Source: a virus
Length of the DNA stretch: 64,000 nt
Virus record (IMG/VR): IMGVR_UViG_3300009502_001313
Location: 1 to 64,000 of that record
Strand: one strand, 5' to 3'
The first letter of the stretch is position 1; each line of letters opens with the position of its first letter. Positions 27,271 through 36,729 of this stretch are shown here, piece after piece. A program made the translations under genes and the position numbers. The notes below the pieces were generated by a model. That model had not been told where the DNA came from. It searched no databases and saw only the letters and a list, made by a program, of their open reading frames with translations.

Positions 27271-28889
27271 TGCATACCCGTATTATCTCAATAAGAAATC
27301 CCGCACCAGCGAATGCGGCTTATGTTGAACGTATTTCATCAAAACATTCCAAACATATTCGCAGGAAAGAATACGTAGATACTGTTCTGTTTCCTCTTAT
27401 ATCTAAGAGTTTTGACGATACTCAATTATTCGATGCTATAACTCCGGATGATTACACGTTGGTCAATAATATCATTAAATTCAAAGGAGTTCAGTTCAAA
27501 TTTGCCGGTACTTTCCCCGCAAACTTCTTATCCAATTACATGCTTTGGAAACAATGCGTGGAATTGAATGAGCCTATGCTTATATTAGAAGACGACGCTC
27601 TTTTACCGGAAAACAAAGTAGAAACCGTCAAAAAAGCTATTGAGGAATTTCTGAATCTTCCGAATGGAAATCATTTTCTTTATCTGCTATCTCAACATCC
27701 CCAAAACACGAAAATGAAAGATTTCACGATGTCAGAGATAGTTCCATTTGATAAGCATTTCTTTTCAATACGTCCGTTACCAAACACGAATTCCGATCAA
27801 ATCTTCGAAGATATTGGAGGAACGGCTGCATATGTTATAACCCCAGATACCGCTCAGACATTATGTAAATTGGCGGAATCCGAAATAGGAGAAAATACCG
27901 ATAGATTTATAGGAAAATCAAATGCCAACAAACATATTAAAATGTTGTTCTATAAAGAATATGGAGATTTGTTTATTCTATATGAGCAACTTTCCGACTG
28001 GAATATGATTCATAAAAACTTAGTTCCACCGAAATGGGAAGATTTATCGCCCGACTGGCAAGCTTCTTTTTTAATGGGGAAAACTATAAGATTGGTTCAT
28101 AATTATGTGGATGAATCTAAAGGCGCTAAATTGAAAGATTTTTCTCTAAAAGAAATCGATGCCTACATTGAATGTGCCAAACAGAAAAAGACCGATTTCG
28201 GAACATATGGACCAACCGATGTTTGGCTCCACGAGGCTCTTGATATCATTCCCATTGTCGGTAAACGAGTAGCAATCATGGGTTCAACCAGCCCGTGGTA
28301 TGAAGCGATGGCAATAGCATATGGGGGAATGCCTACGACAGTGGAATATAACTTACCCAATTACGGACATCCATTAATAAAAGAAATTCTACTAACCGAT
28401 TTAGTAAAATCAGGATACCGATTTGATATAGCGTTTTCCATTTCTTCGTTTGAACACGATGGATTAGGGAGGTATGGTGATCCACTAAATCCAAATGGAG
28501 ATATTAGAGCAATGCAAGAAATGAAAAAAATTCTAGAACCAAACGGACTTCTTTTTCTCGCCGTTCCGATGGGACAAGATCAATTAGTATGGAACGTTCA
28601 TAGAATTTACGGACATCAACGATTGAAATTTTTAATAGAAGGATGGGAAGTAGTAGGAGCGGTAGGATATGAACCGGATACTTTAAACATTAACATGAGC
28701 GGAGGAGGGTCATATCAACCCATCTTAGTTCTGAAAAATATTGGATATACTAAATTCTATTATACGGACAGAAAAAATGAAACCGGCGATTTTGTCGAGG
28801 GAACGTTTTGTTCGGGGGAGACTTTAGATATCCATAAAAATATAATACCAGAACGCCAAGAGGAGCGGGGAATGATATACGCCGCATGA
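27267..28889 (+). CDS. GT25-like glycosyltransferase fused to a DUF268-like domain
   Basis: 540 residues, two domains. The N-terminal part (about 1-270) has EPMLILEDDALLPENK, the acidic motif of GT25 enzymes, and DIGGTAAYVITPDTAQ. The C-terminal part (about 320-500) opens GKRVAIMGSTSPWYEAMAI and includes DIAFSISSFEHDGLGRYGDP and EPNGLLFLAVPMGQD, typical of DUF268, a methyltransferase-like fold. The fusion suggests a sugar is added and then modified by one polypeptide. Domain names are from pattern memory. Confidence 0.75.
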   Translation: MMHTRIISIRNPAPANAAYVERISSKHSKHIRRKEYVDTVLFPLISKSFDDTQLFDAITPDDYTLVNNIIKFKGVQFKFAGTFPANFLSNYMLWKQCVELNEPMLILEDDALLPENKVETVKKAIEEFLNLPNGNHFLYLLSQHPQNTKMKDFTMSEIVPFDKHFFSIRPLPNTNSDQIFEDIGGTAAYVITPDTAQTLCKLAESEIGENTDRFIGKSNANKHIKMLFYKEYGDLFILYEQLSDWNMIHKNLVPPKWEDLSPDWQASFLMGKTIRLVHNYVDESKGAKLKDFSLKEIDAYIECAKQKKTDFGTYGPTDVWLHEALDIIPIVGKRVAIMGSTSPWYEAMAIAYGGMPTTVEYNLPNYGHPLIKEILLTDLVKSGYRFDIAFSISSFEHDGLGRYGDPLNPNGDIRAMQEMKKILEPNGLLFLAVPMGQDQLVWNVHRIYGHQRLKFLIEGWEVVGAVGYEPDTLNINMSGGGSYQPILVLKNIGYTKFYYTDRKNETGDFVEGTFCSGETLDIHKNIIPERQEERGMIYAA

Positions 28890-28963
28890 TTTATGAAAAC
28901 ACAATTTACAACGAAAGGAAAGATAACTTAAATAAACCCCTTGGATTTCAGCTTATATAAATT

Positions 28964-29554
28964 ATGAAAGAAAAAACCGAAAAGCCAATACTCTCAACGG
29001 AACTTTTTAATCTGGTTCAGGATAACCAATCAGAAGGAATGATTGTAGCTGAAATCGGTATTGGATTTGGAGATACTGCAAAAAGTTGGTTACCTATTGT
29101 ACATGACAATAATGGAGTGGGTATTCTAGTAGACGATTTGTCCGGTGGACCGGGATTTGAAGGAGTTGAATCGAAAGTAAAAAACATCATTATTGATATA
29201 CTTAAACAATATCCGAGAACTATATTCCTAAATGGAACAAGCTGGGAAATGGCAGACTTAGTTTCTGATAAAACTCTTGATATTGTATATCTCGATGCCG
29301 ATCATCGATATTCTTCCGTCTATAAAGATATTATTGCATGGGCTCCTAAAATTAAACCGGGAGGTATTCTCGCAGGACATGATTACGATGGTTCAGACTA
29401 TTACCCCGAATACATAGAAAAAGATTATTTTAAGGGAAGGCACAGCGGAGTAATCAAAGCAGTATCGGATTTAGTGAAAGATGTTCAGTTTGTTTCTGGT
29501 TCTATTACATGGTTTACCCGATATACCGCAATTACTCCAATAAACAATTCATGA
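28964..29554 (+). CDS. class I SAM-dependent methyltransferase (Methyltransf_24 type)
   Basis: 196 residues. Motif I VAEIGIGFGDTAKSW (about 28-42), acidic GILVDDLSGG, and IVYLDADHRYSSVYKDI with KPGGILAGHDYDG, a pattern shared with macrocin-type and cephalosporin-type methyltransferases that act on sugars. Overlaps the following small gene by ATGA. Preceded by a 74-base gap containing an AAAGGAAAG run but no clear promoter. Confidence 0.85.
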   Translation: MKEKTEKPILSTELFNLVQDNQSEGMIVAEIGIGFGDTAKSWLPIVHDNNGVGILVDDLSGGPGFEGVESKVKNIIIDILKQYPRTIFLNGTSWEMADLVSDKTLDIVYLDADHRYSSVYKDIIAWAPKIKPGGILAGHDYDGSDYYPEYIEKDYFKGRHSGVIKAVSDLVKDVQFVSGSITWFTRYTAITPINNS

Positions 29555-29856
29555 AAATAGCATTAATTATACCGCCATCCCCGTTTTTATTAGACGAAAG
29601 GGTGGTCGTGAATCTTGGTATCCTAAAAATAGGAGCCATGTTAAAATTACACACCGCAGATTTGGATTATACTAAAATATCAGACTATTATAATGGGGTG
29701 CCGGGAAAATATAATTCATTCGTATCAACCGATACACTTTCATCATCGGATTTGATAAAATGGAGAGATAGTATAGAAACCACAGTCAGAGCCAAATTTA
29801 ATTTGCCGTATTATACAAAAGCTGAAGCATCTTACGATAAGTCAATGGGGCAATAA
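29551..29856 (+). CDS. remnant of a B12-binding radical SAM protein
   Basis: 101 residues from the ATG at 29551. MKIALIIPPSPFLLDERVVVNLGILKIGAML is the first strand and helix of a cobalamin-binding domain as found in B12-dependent radical SAM enzymes; the CxxxCxxC core is missing. The remainder (YNSFVSTDTLSSSDLIKWRD) resembles the far C-terminal helix of such proteins, so a large internal deletion is plausible. It is probably non-functional or has a new role; the intact relative is at 39957. Confidence 0.5.
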   Translation: MKIALIIPPSPFLLDERVVVNLGILKIGAMLKLHTADLDYTKISDYYNGVPGKYNSFVSTDTLSSSDLIKWRDSIETTVRAKFNLPYYTKAEASYDKSMGQ

Positions 29857-29863
29857 GCATAGT

Positions 29864-31423
29864 ATGGAAAATCGATTTGTCATCTTAATTTGTAGCTATA
29901 ACAATGAAAAATGGGTTCAACAAAACCTAGAATCTGTCATATGCCAAACTCACGACAATTGGATCGTCGTTTATTACAATGCAGGTTCCGCCGATAAAAC
30001 ATATGAATTAGCTAAAACACATGCAGACAAAGATAGCCGTATTCATCTGTTTGGAACTCCCGAGCGGCACATGAAAACATGGTTTCTCGAACGTCTATCC
30101 GAATATGAAACTATACGAGATAATGACATTGTTTGCATATTAGATGGGGATGACTTCTTAGGAAACGATGAGGTAATAAATTATCTAAACGAAGTTTACA
30201 ATAAAACCAATTGCTGGATTACATATGGCGGAATGGCAGTATGGGATACAGACACTTCCTTCTCGGAACCATTTCCACAAAACACCGAAGCCCCCCCTGA
30301 CGTAAAACAAAATAAACTTTACCGTCGGGATATGTGGAGATATTCCCATTTCCGAACTTATCGGGGATTTTTATGGAATAAGATAAAGAAAGAAGATTGG
30401 ACATCTAAAGAAACCAATCAATACATAATGATTGAAGATTTAATGACAATGTATCCCTGTTTGGAAATGTGCCCACCCGAAAAGATTTTCAGAATAGATC
30501 AGCCGGTATATATTTTGAACTATTCTGCTGGAAACGGAGGAAGCAGGGGATATACTGAAAATAAAATCAATAATGTGGGTCAAATCCAAGAAATTGAAGT
30601 TCGTAGCCGTCCTAAATATCCCGAACTGGTTACTGTAAATCCTGTATTGGCCGGGGGTCTCGGAAATCAAATGTTTGAGGTTGCTGCCGCTGCTGCATTA
30701 GCAAAAGACAACAACGCCCAATTATTAGTAAATCCAAGTGAGCATATTTTACCAAATCAAGGAAGAAACATTCACAACTATTTAAATAACGTATTTATCC
30801 GAGTCGCTACAGATAATAACCCTCCGGTAAACACAACATATATCTGGGAGAGTATGTATTATAAACCAATCCCATTTGAACCCAATATTAAACTACGAGG
30901 GCATTTTCAATCGTGGAAATATTTCGACCATCACCGGGAATACCTTCAATCCTTATTTGGACCAACAAAAGAAATACAAAAAGAATTACATGAACGTTTC
31001 GGGTGGCTAAAAGACGCCACTGCGGTTCAAGTAAGGCGTGGGGATGCGTTAGAAGCTCGTTGTATAGGATATCACCCCGTTCCGACTCTGGAATATATTT
31101 ATTCCGCCGTTGATCAGGCTAAACCTACTCGAATTGTCGTTTTCTCTGACGATATGCCTTGGTGCCGTCAAAACCTCAAGTTTGACGTGCCATGTGATTT
31201 CGATTCTTGTCAAGGAGTGGAACGGGATTATTTAGAACTATATATGATGGCATTATGTCAAAATATAATAATTTCCAACAGCACTTTTGGATGGTGGGGA
31301 GCATACTTAAATAACAGAACAGACAAACAAGTTTATGCGCCATCCTTATGGTTCGGACCCAAATTGACAGAACACGGATTTAATATAAACGAGTTACTTT
31401 TGCCCGAGTGGAAACAGTTATGA
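29864..31423 (+). CDS. GT2 - GT11 (fucosyltransferase-like) fusion
   Basis: 519 residues. N-terminal GT2 domain (1-about 255): FVILICSYNNEKWVQQNL, VCILDGDDFL (D-G-D). C-terminal GT11 domain (about 260-519): VLAGGLGNQMFEVAAAAAL, VQVRRGDAL (GDP-fucose-binding), RIVVFSDDMPWC, and IISNSTFGWWGAYL. All GT11 hallmarks are present, predicting alpha-1,2-fucosyl-type transfer. One protein would add two successive sugars. The next gene starts within its stop (ATGA). Confidence 0.9.
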   Translation: MENRFVILICSYNNEKWVQQNLESVICQTHDNWIVVYYNAGSADKTYELAKTHADKDSRIHLFGTPERHMKTWFLERLSEYETIRDNDIVCILDGDDFLGNDEVINYLNEVYNKTNCWITYGGMAVWDTDTSFSEPFPQNTEAPPDVKQNKLYRRDMWRYSHFRTYRGFLWNKIKKEDWTSKETNQYIMIEDLMTMYPCLEMCPPEKIFRIDQPVYILNYSAGNGGSRGYTENKINNVGQIQEIEVRSRPKYPELVTVNPVLAGGLGNQMFEVAAAAALAKDNNAQLLVNPSEHILPNQGRNIHNYLNNVFIRVATDNNPPVNTTYIWESMYYKPIPFEPNIKLRGHFQSWKYFDHHREYLQSLFGPTKEIQKELHERFGWLKDATAVQVRRGDALEARCIGYHPVPTLEYIYSAVDQAKPTRIVVFSDDMPWCRQNLKFDVPCDFDSCQGVERDYLELYMMALCQNIIISNSTFGWWGAYLNNRTDKQVYAPSLWFGPKLTEHGFNINELLLPEWKQL

Positions 31424-32187
31424 CTATAGATGATGTTAAGACTTTTTGGAACCGACGACCTTGTAATATAGGTCATTCTAAAAAGCCGCTTTATACAAAA
31501 GAATATTTTGACGAAGTGGAACAAAAAAAGTTATTCGTTGAACCTCATATCGTATCTTTTAGCAATTTTCCGGAATGGAAAGGAAAAGAAGTATTAGAAA
31601 TAGGGTGTGGTCTTGGAACCACCGCTGTAAACTTTGCAAGAGCAGGAGCTAATTATACTGCGGTTGAACTTTCAGAAGTATCATTGGAAGCAACTAAAAA
31701 ACGATTTGAAATATATGGATTAAAAGGAAATTTTTACACCGGAAACGCAGAACATCTTAGTGATTTTCTTCCTCTTAAAACCTATGACCTGATCTATTCA
31801 TTTGGGGTTATTCATCATTCTCCCGAACCCGAGAAAATTGTCTCTAAACTTCGAAAATATATGAGTTCCGAGTCCATATTAAAAATCATGCTTTATGCCC
31901 AAAACTCTTGGAAGAAAATAATGATTGATTCAGGATTCGATCAATTTGAAGCACAATCCGGATGCCCATTCGCATTTACATATGACTACGAATCCGTTAC
32001 AAATTTATTAAAAGGGTTTCATATAACTGGATTTAAACAAACACATATTTTCCCTTACATTGTCGAGGAATATAAGAAAAACAACTATGTAATGGAACCT
32101 TGGTTTCAAGCAATGGGAACAGATATGTTTAAAGCATTAGAGCAACATTTGGGATGGCATTTACTGATTACAGCCAAGTTACAATGA
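31420..32187 (+). CDS. class I SAM-dependent methyltransferase
   Basis: 255 residues from the ATG at 31420. FWNRRPCNIGHSK is the N-terminal lid common in this group; EVLEIGCGLGTTAVNFARAG is motif I; DLIYSFGVIHHSPEPEKI is motif III/IV. Chained by ATGA on both sides to the GT11 fusion and the GT10-like gene. Small-molecule or sugar substrate likely. Confidence 0.87.
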   Translation: MTIDDVKTFWNRRPCNIGHSKKPLYTKEYFDEVEQKKLFVEPHIVSFSNFPEWKGKEVLEIGCGLGTTAVNFARAGANYTAVELSEVSLEATKKRFEIYGLKGNFYTGNAEHLSDFLPLKTYDLIYSFGVIHHSPEPEKIVSKLRKYMSSESILKIMLYAQNSWKKIMIDSGFDQFEAQSGCPFAFTYDYESVTNLLKGFHITGFKQTHIFPYIVEEYKKNNYVMEPWFQAMGTDMFKALEQHLGWHLLITAKLQ

Positions 32188-33074
32188 ACATAATCACCGC
32201 ACATACAGGAATGGATACATGGGAAGGAATTCAGCATTGGGTTCCTCCCTCCAAAAAAGCATGGGATTGGTATACTGGAAATAAGAATGGCGATGTTCAT
32301 ATTTTCGAAGACAAGCGACTTCCAGAACATGTCAATTATAACGGTAAAATCAAAATAGCTTTGATGGAAGAAGTCCCTACTATTTACGATAATGCTGGAC
32401 AGTTCGATCCAAACATGTTTCATCCCTATAAATGGCTAGAAAAAAATCACCAGCATTTTGATTACGTTTTTACATCATATCGTTTTATAGAAAACTGGGT
32501 AGGAAAAGACAAATTTCATTGGATTTATTTCTGCGTACAAGGTATTGCGCCAGAAGATTATGGAAATTATGAAAAAGAACGTAACGTATCAATTATAGTG
32601 TCTCAAAAACGATGGATTACCGGACATAAAATGCGATACGACGTGGTGGAAAGATTTGGAGATAAAATTGAAGTATTCGGACGTGGTTTTAACAACATAT
32701 TAGACACATATCTTCCCTCGGGAATGGGTAAAATTATAGCGTTAGCTCCTTATAGGTTTTCTATTATTATTCCAAATACTAATATAGATGATTGGTTTTC
32801 GGAACAAGTAACCGATGCGATGGTTGTAGGAACTATACCCGTATTTTGTGGTAGTAAATGTCTAGAAAAATTTTTCAATCCGGCTGGAATTGTTCGGTTT
32901 GAAACCCTAGATGAACTAGGAAAAATCCTACCGACGCTTACCAAAGAACTATATGAATCCAAAATAGATGCCGTATTAGATAACTTAGAACGAGCAAAGG
33001 GGTATAAAACAACTGTAGATTGGCTGTACGATAATAAACGGGAATTCTTAGAAAATATTCCGAAAAAATCATGA
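32184..33074 (+). CDS. GT10-like fucosyltransferase family protein
   Basis: 296 residues. The C-terminal half shows the alpha-1,3-fucosyltransferase pattern: APYRFSIIIPNTNIDDWFSEQ, then VTDAMVVGTIPVFCGSKCL and FNPAGIVRF, comparable to Y-K-F-x-x-x-x-E-N-S...T-E-K...A-x-x-x-G-x-x-P-x-x-x-G in GT10. The N-terminal half is less informative. Together with the GT11 domain upstream it suggests a fucose-like donor. ATGA overlap on both sides. Confidence 0.7.
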   Translation: MNIITAHTGMDTWEGIQHWVPPSKKAWDWYTGNKNGDVHIFEDKRLPEHVNYNGKIKIALMEEVPTIYDNAGQFDPNMFHPYKWLEKNHQHFDYVFTSYRFIENWVGKDKFHWIYFCVQGIAPEDYGNYEKERNVSIIVSQKRWITGHKMRYDVVERFGDKIEVFGRGFNNILDTYLPSGMGKIIALAPYRFSIIIPNTNIDDWFSEQVTDAMVVGTIPVFCGSKCLEKFFNPAGIVRFETLDELGKILPTLTKELYESKIDAVLDNLERAKGYKTTVDWLYDNKREFLENIPKKS

Positions 33075-34186
33075 ATAAAAGTGTATCAATTATAGGAGCA
33101 GGGCGATTGGGACTATGTTTAGCCCTCAATTTAGAACAATGTGGTTATGAAGTAATCGGTGTTGATGTCATCGAATCCTATGTTCGTCAACTCAATGATA
33201 AAACATTCCAATCACCGGAACCAGATGTTGATGAACTACTGCGCCATAGTAAAAAATTTACCGCATCGACGGATATTAAAACTGCCTTAAAAAATGATAT
33301 CCTATTTGTAGTGGTTCATACCCCGTCACTTAAATCAGGGAGATTCGACCATCAATACATCGATAGAATCGTTGCGGGACTCGTGAGTTTAGGAGTTCAA
33401 CCAAATACAAAACATCTCGTCATATCCAGTACAGTCGAACCGGGGTATAGTCAAACAGTATATGAAAGATTAAAAAATCTGAATTACGAAGTGGTTTATA
33501 ATCCTGAGTTTATCGCCCAAGGATCTATTATTCAAGATCAATTAAATCCAGATATGATTTTGATAGGAGAAACCTCGCAAGAAAGCGGGAAATTGGTTTC
33601 GGAGATTTATTACGACATGTGTCATTCCGATTTCCACTTGAAAAGAATGGGATTAACAGAAGCAGAAATCACTAAAATAGCCCTAAACTGTTATATTACT
33701 ACCAAGATAGCTTTTGCGAATATGGTGGGAGATGTAGCTAGCAAAATGGGATTAGATTTTGAGAAAATACTTTCAGCAATTGGGGCGGATTCTCGTGTTG
33801 GACCTAAATATTTGAAATATGGGTATGGGTTTGGAGGACCATGCTTCCCCCGAGATAATAAAATGTTTGGTTTGTTTTGTGAAGAGAATGGCGTCTATCC
33901 GCATATCAGCTATGCAACTGATAAAAGCAATCAAACACATCTAATTAATCAAGTGAATGAGTTTGTAAGCAAATGCACAAACAATATCACACCGGTATTG
34001 ATAGAATCAGTAACTTATAAACCAAACACCGATATCATTGAAGAATCGCAAAAACTTCAGTTCGCAGAGGAATTAGCGAGACGAGGGTATAATGTAATAA
34101 TTAGAGATAATTCCAATGTGATCGAAAAACTAAAAACAATTTACGGAGACAGATTTACCTATGAAGTGGCCATTAATGTCCAATAA
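33071..34186 (+). CDS. UDP-glucose/GDP-mannose dehydrogenase family protein
   Basis: 371 residues. N-terminal NAD-binding SIIGAGRLGLCLALNL; STVEPGYSQTVYE; NPEFIAQGSIIQD; and the catalytic cysteine motif FGGPCFPRDNKMF. Such enzymes oxidise a nucleotide hexose at C6 to the uronate in two steps. Slightly shorter than the usual 390-430, mostly in the C-terminal domain. Predicted to supply a uronic acid donor or intermediate. Overlaps the aminotransferase-like gene by 26 bases. Confidence 0.9.
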   Translation: MNKSVSIIGAGRLGLCLALNLEQCGYEVIGVDVIESYVRQLNDKTFQSPEPDVDELLRHSKKFTASTDIKTALKNDILFVVVHTPSLKSGRFDHQYIDRIVAGLVSLGVQPNTKHLVISSTVEPGYSQTVYERLKNLNYEVVYNPEFIAQGSIIQDQLNPDMILIGETSQESGKLVSEIYYDMCHSDFHLKRMGLTEAEITKIALNCYITTKIAFANMVGDVASKMGLDFEKILSAIGADSRVGPKYLKYGYGFGGPCFPRDNKMFGLFCEENGVYPHISYATDKSNQTHLINQVNEFVSKCTNNITPVLIESVTYKPNTDIIEESQKLQFAEELARRGYNVIIRDNSNVIEKLKTIYGDRFTYEVAINVQ

Positions 34187-35333
34187 TATTACCGACGGAG
34201 ATGCCGACGCTCTCGTCAAGTTTCTTTCGCAAAGACCGCTCCCTATTCTTACTAATAGCAAAAAAGTAAGAGAATTTGAAGAAGCGTGGAGCAAATGGCT
34301 TGGTATAAAATACAGTGTTTTTGTCAATTCGGGCAGTTCAGCAAACATTCTCACGTTGGCATTACTTCAGGTAGTAGCAGATAGAAAAAACCGACGAGAG
34401 GTTATCGTATCTCCCCTTAATTGGGTTTCCGATATATCAGCCATTCTTCATGCTGGGCTTACTCCTATTTTTTGCGACATAAACCCCAAAACCCTTGCCC
34501 TCGACGAAGATCAACTTCTAAAATGTATTGGCCCAAATACTTTAGCTGTTTTACTTACTCATATTCTAGGATATAATGGACTCACTCAAAAAATATTAGA
34601 TGCTACTAAAAACATTTACCTCATCGAAGATGTATGCGAATCGCCCGGTGCAACTTTCAATGGCAAAAAGGTAGGAACATTCGGAGCTGTGTCTAATTTT
34701 TCATTTTATTATGCCCATCATATGACTTCCATTGAAGGAGGTATGGTTTGCACTAATAATGAATGGACGTATGAAAGAGCGAGAATACTTCGTTCTCATG
34801 GTATGCTCCGAGAATCAGATAGTGCGATACTAAAAAGTGATACTATTAAAAGTCTTCCGGATTTGAATCCGGATTTCATTTTTATGCAAGATGCCTATAA
34901 CTTTCGTTCCACCGAAATTAATGCGGTTCTAGCATTAAACCAACTTCCTCGATTAGATGAAAACAATGCAAAAAGACGTGAAAATATTGCCACCTTCCTA
35001 AACAATCTTAATCCAACCCGATATGTCACGGATTTTAATTTGGAAGGAAATAGTAACTATGCGTTTACGCTTATGTTAAAAGATAAAGACATACTACTCA
35101 GAAATCAAGTAGAAAAGGTTCTTCGTGAGAATGAAGTAGAATTTCGCAGGGGGATGTCTGGGGGAGGGAATCAACTTCGACAACCATATTTGACCCGCCG
35201 ATATGGAACACATTATGCCGAAAAATTCCCTAATTGCGATCATTGTCATTTCTTCGGATGGTATATCGGAAACTATCCCGAATTGGAAATTAAAAATATC
35301 ATTTGGCTGACACAATTACTCAATGCAATATGA
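34161..35333 (+). CDS. DegT/DnrJ-fold PLP enzyme, ColD-like 3-dehydratase
   Basis: 390 residues. VNSGSSANILTLAL and LIEDVCESPGATFNGK are family signatures. At the position of the PLP-linking lysine (F-Y-P-x-K) it has FYYAHHMTSIEGG, so histidine replaces lysine. This is the hallmark of ColD and E1, which remove the C3 hydroxyl of GDP- or CDP-4-keto-6-deoxyhexoses and make 3,6-dideoxysugars (colitose, paratose, abequose). Predicted function is thus 3-dehydration, not amination. The N-terminus MKWPLMSNNIT fits this subfamily. Confidence 0.82.
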   Translation: MKWPLMSNNITDGDADALVKFLSQRPLPILTNSKKVREFEEAWSKWLGIKYSVFVNSGSSANILTLALLQVVADRKNRREVIVSPLNWVSDISAILHAGLTPIFCDINPKTLALDEDQLLKCIGPNTLAVLLTHILGYNGLTQKILDATKNIYLIEDVCESPGATFNGKKVGTFGAVSNFSFYYAHHMTSIEGGMVCTNNEWTYERARILRSHGMLRESDSAILKSDTIKSLPDLNPDFIFMQDAYNFRSTEINAVLALNQLPRLDENNAKRRENIATFLNNLNPTRYVTDFNLEGNSNYAFTLMLKDKDILLRNQVEKVLRENEVEFRRGMSGGGNQLRQPYLTRRYGTHYAEKFPNCDHCHFFGWYIGNYPELEIKNIIWLTQLLNAI

Positions 35334-36298
35334 TCATAGTAAAATCACCATTTAGAATATCTCTTTTTGGGGGATCTACGGATTATAAAGATTTCTACGA
35401 AAATCACGGTTCCTTTCTTATCGGAACAACCATAGATAAACATGTGTATCTTTCAATGAGGAAACGACCTTCTATCATGTCCAGAGAGAGTGTTATTACT
35501 TATTCACAATTACAACGTGTTAAAATTTGGGATGAAATTCAAAATCCTTTAATTCGAGAAGTTTTAAAACACCGTAAAATCAATACCGCCATTGAATTTT
35601 TTTCTTTCTCAGATATACCCGCACGAACCGGATTAGGTGGTTCATCCTCATTTTGTATCGGCATGCTTCATTTACTAGATAAAATATTTAAAACCCCAGA
35701 AATCTCGAAAAAAGCATTGGTGGATGAAGCCATCTTTATTGAAAGGTATCTATTAAACGAACCCGGTGGTATTCAAGATCAAATTTGGCCAATGTATGGA
35801 GGATTTAATACTATTGAAATTCATAAAGATGGAAAATTTTTTGTAAAGCCCTTACCGATTACTAAAGAATTCAAAAATGAACTGCAAGAATCGATGCTTC
35901 TCATTTATACAAATGATCAGAGAGAACAAAACACTATTGCTAAATCTCATGAAAATCGAGACAAAAAAGCTATATTGGAAATAGCAAGGGAGGCGTATCA
36001 ATTTTTCCTAAGTGAAAATATTGAACAAATCGGAAAATTGCTTAAAATGGCATGGGAAGAAAAACAGCAAATATCTCCACTCATCAGCACCCACAAAATA
36101 AATCAAATCATCGAAGAGATTAAAGGAACCGGGGCGTATGGTTGGAAACTGCTCGGCGCTGGAGGATGTGGGTTTATTCTTGTAATTTGCAACTCAATTA
36201 CTAAAAAAATACTTTATGACAAATTCAATGATTCCATACTAGATTTTAAATTTGAAAATGAGGGAACATCGGTCATTCATGCGGAAACAAATATATAA
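35330..36298 (+). CDS. GHMP sugar kinase, HddA-like (heptose 7-phosphate kinase type)
   Basis: 322 residues from the ATG at 35330, overlapping the previous stop (ATGA). FRISLFGGSTDYKDFYENHG is the N-terminal signature of D-glycero-D-manno-heptose 7-phosphate kinases; TGLGGSSSFCIGML is the ATP-binding GHMP motif; LGAGGCGFILVI is the C-terminal motif 3. Phosphorylates a heptose or related sugar 7-phosphate at C1. L-fucose kinase-like activity cannot be ruled out. Confidence 0.82.
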   Translation: MIIVKSPFRISLFGGSTDYKDFYENHGSFLIGTTIDKHVYLSMRKRPSIMSRESVITYSQLQRVKIWDEIQNPLIREVLKHRKINTAIEFFSFSDIPARTGLGGSSSFCIGMLHLLDKIFKTPEISKKALVDEAIFIERYLLNEPGGIQDQIWPMYGGFNTIEIHKDGKFFVKPLPITKEFKNELQESMLLIYTNDQREQNTIAKSHENRDKKAILEIAREAYQFFLSENIEQIGKLLKMAWEEKQQISPLISTHKINQIIEEIKGTGAYGWKLLGAGGCGFILVICNSITKKILYDKFNDSILDFKFENEGTSVIHAETNI

Positions 36299-36300
36299 AT

Positions 36301-36729
36301 ATGAGAAGAGGAATTGTTTCGGGTTATTTTTCACCTCTTCACCGAGGACACATCGAATATATTGTCGCATCACGACTTCTCTGCGATCATTTAACCGTTA
36401 TCGTCAATAATGATTTACAAGTAAAACTCAAAGGGTCTAAACCATTCATGGATCAAGACCATCGAGCATTCATAATGAGTCATCTGCGAGACGTAAATAC
36501 GGTAAAAATTTCTATAGACACGGATAGAACCGTGTGCCAGACACTGTTATTTCTTCGTAAAATCTATCTAGATGACGACTTGCTTTTCTTCAATAGTGGA
36601 GATAGAATAGGAAAAAATATAGAATCGGCGGAGATTAAAACGTGTCGAGATAATAAAATAAAATATGTTGCAATTCCTTTACCAAAAGTGTATAGTTCAT
36701 CGAAATTATTAGCAAACACATATGAATAG
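36301..36729 (+). CDS. cytidylyltransferase-like sugar nucleotidyltransferase
   Basis: 142 residues. GYFSPLHRGHIEYI carries the HxGH nucleotide-binding motif; VIVNNDLQVKLKGSKPFM is the following region, as in HldE/RfaE domain II and glycerol-3-phosphate cytidylyltransferases. The C-terminal ISSTK-like turn appears as VYSSSK. Following a HddA-like kinase, it most likely activates the sugar-1-phosphate with ADP, CDP or another nucleotide. Confidence 0.8.
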   Translation: MRRGIVSGYFSPLHRGHIEYIVASRLLCDHLTVIVNNDLQVKLKGSKPFMDQDHRAFIMSHLRDVNTVKISIDTDRTVCQTLLFLRKIYLDDDLLFFNSGDRIGKNIESAEIKTCRDNKIKYVAIPLPKVYSSSKLLANTYE

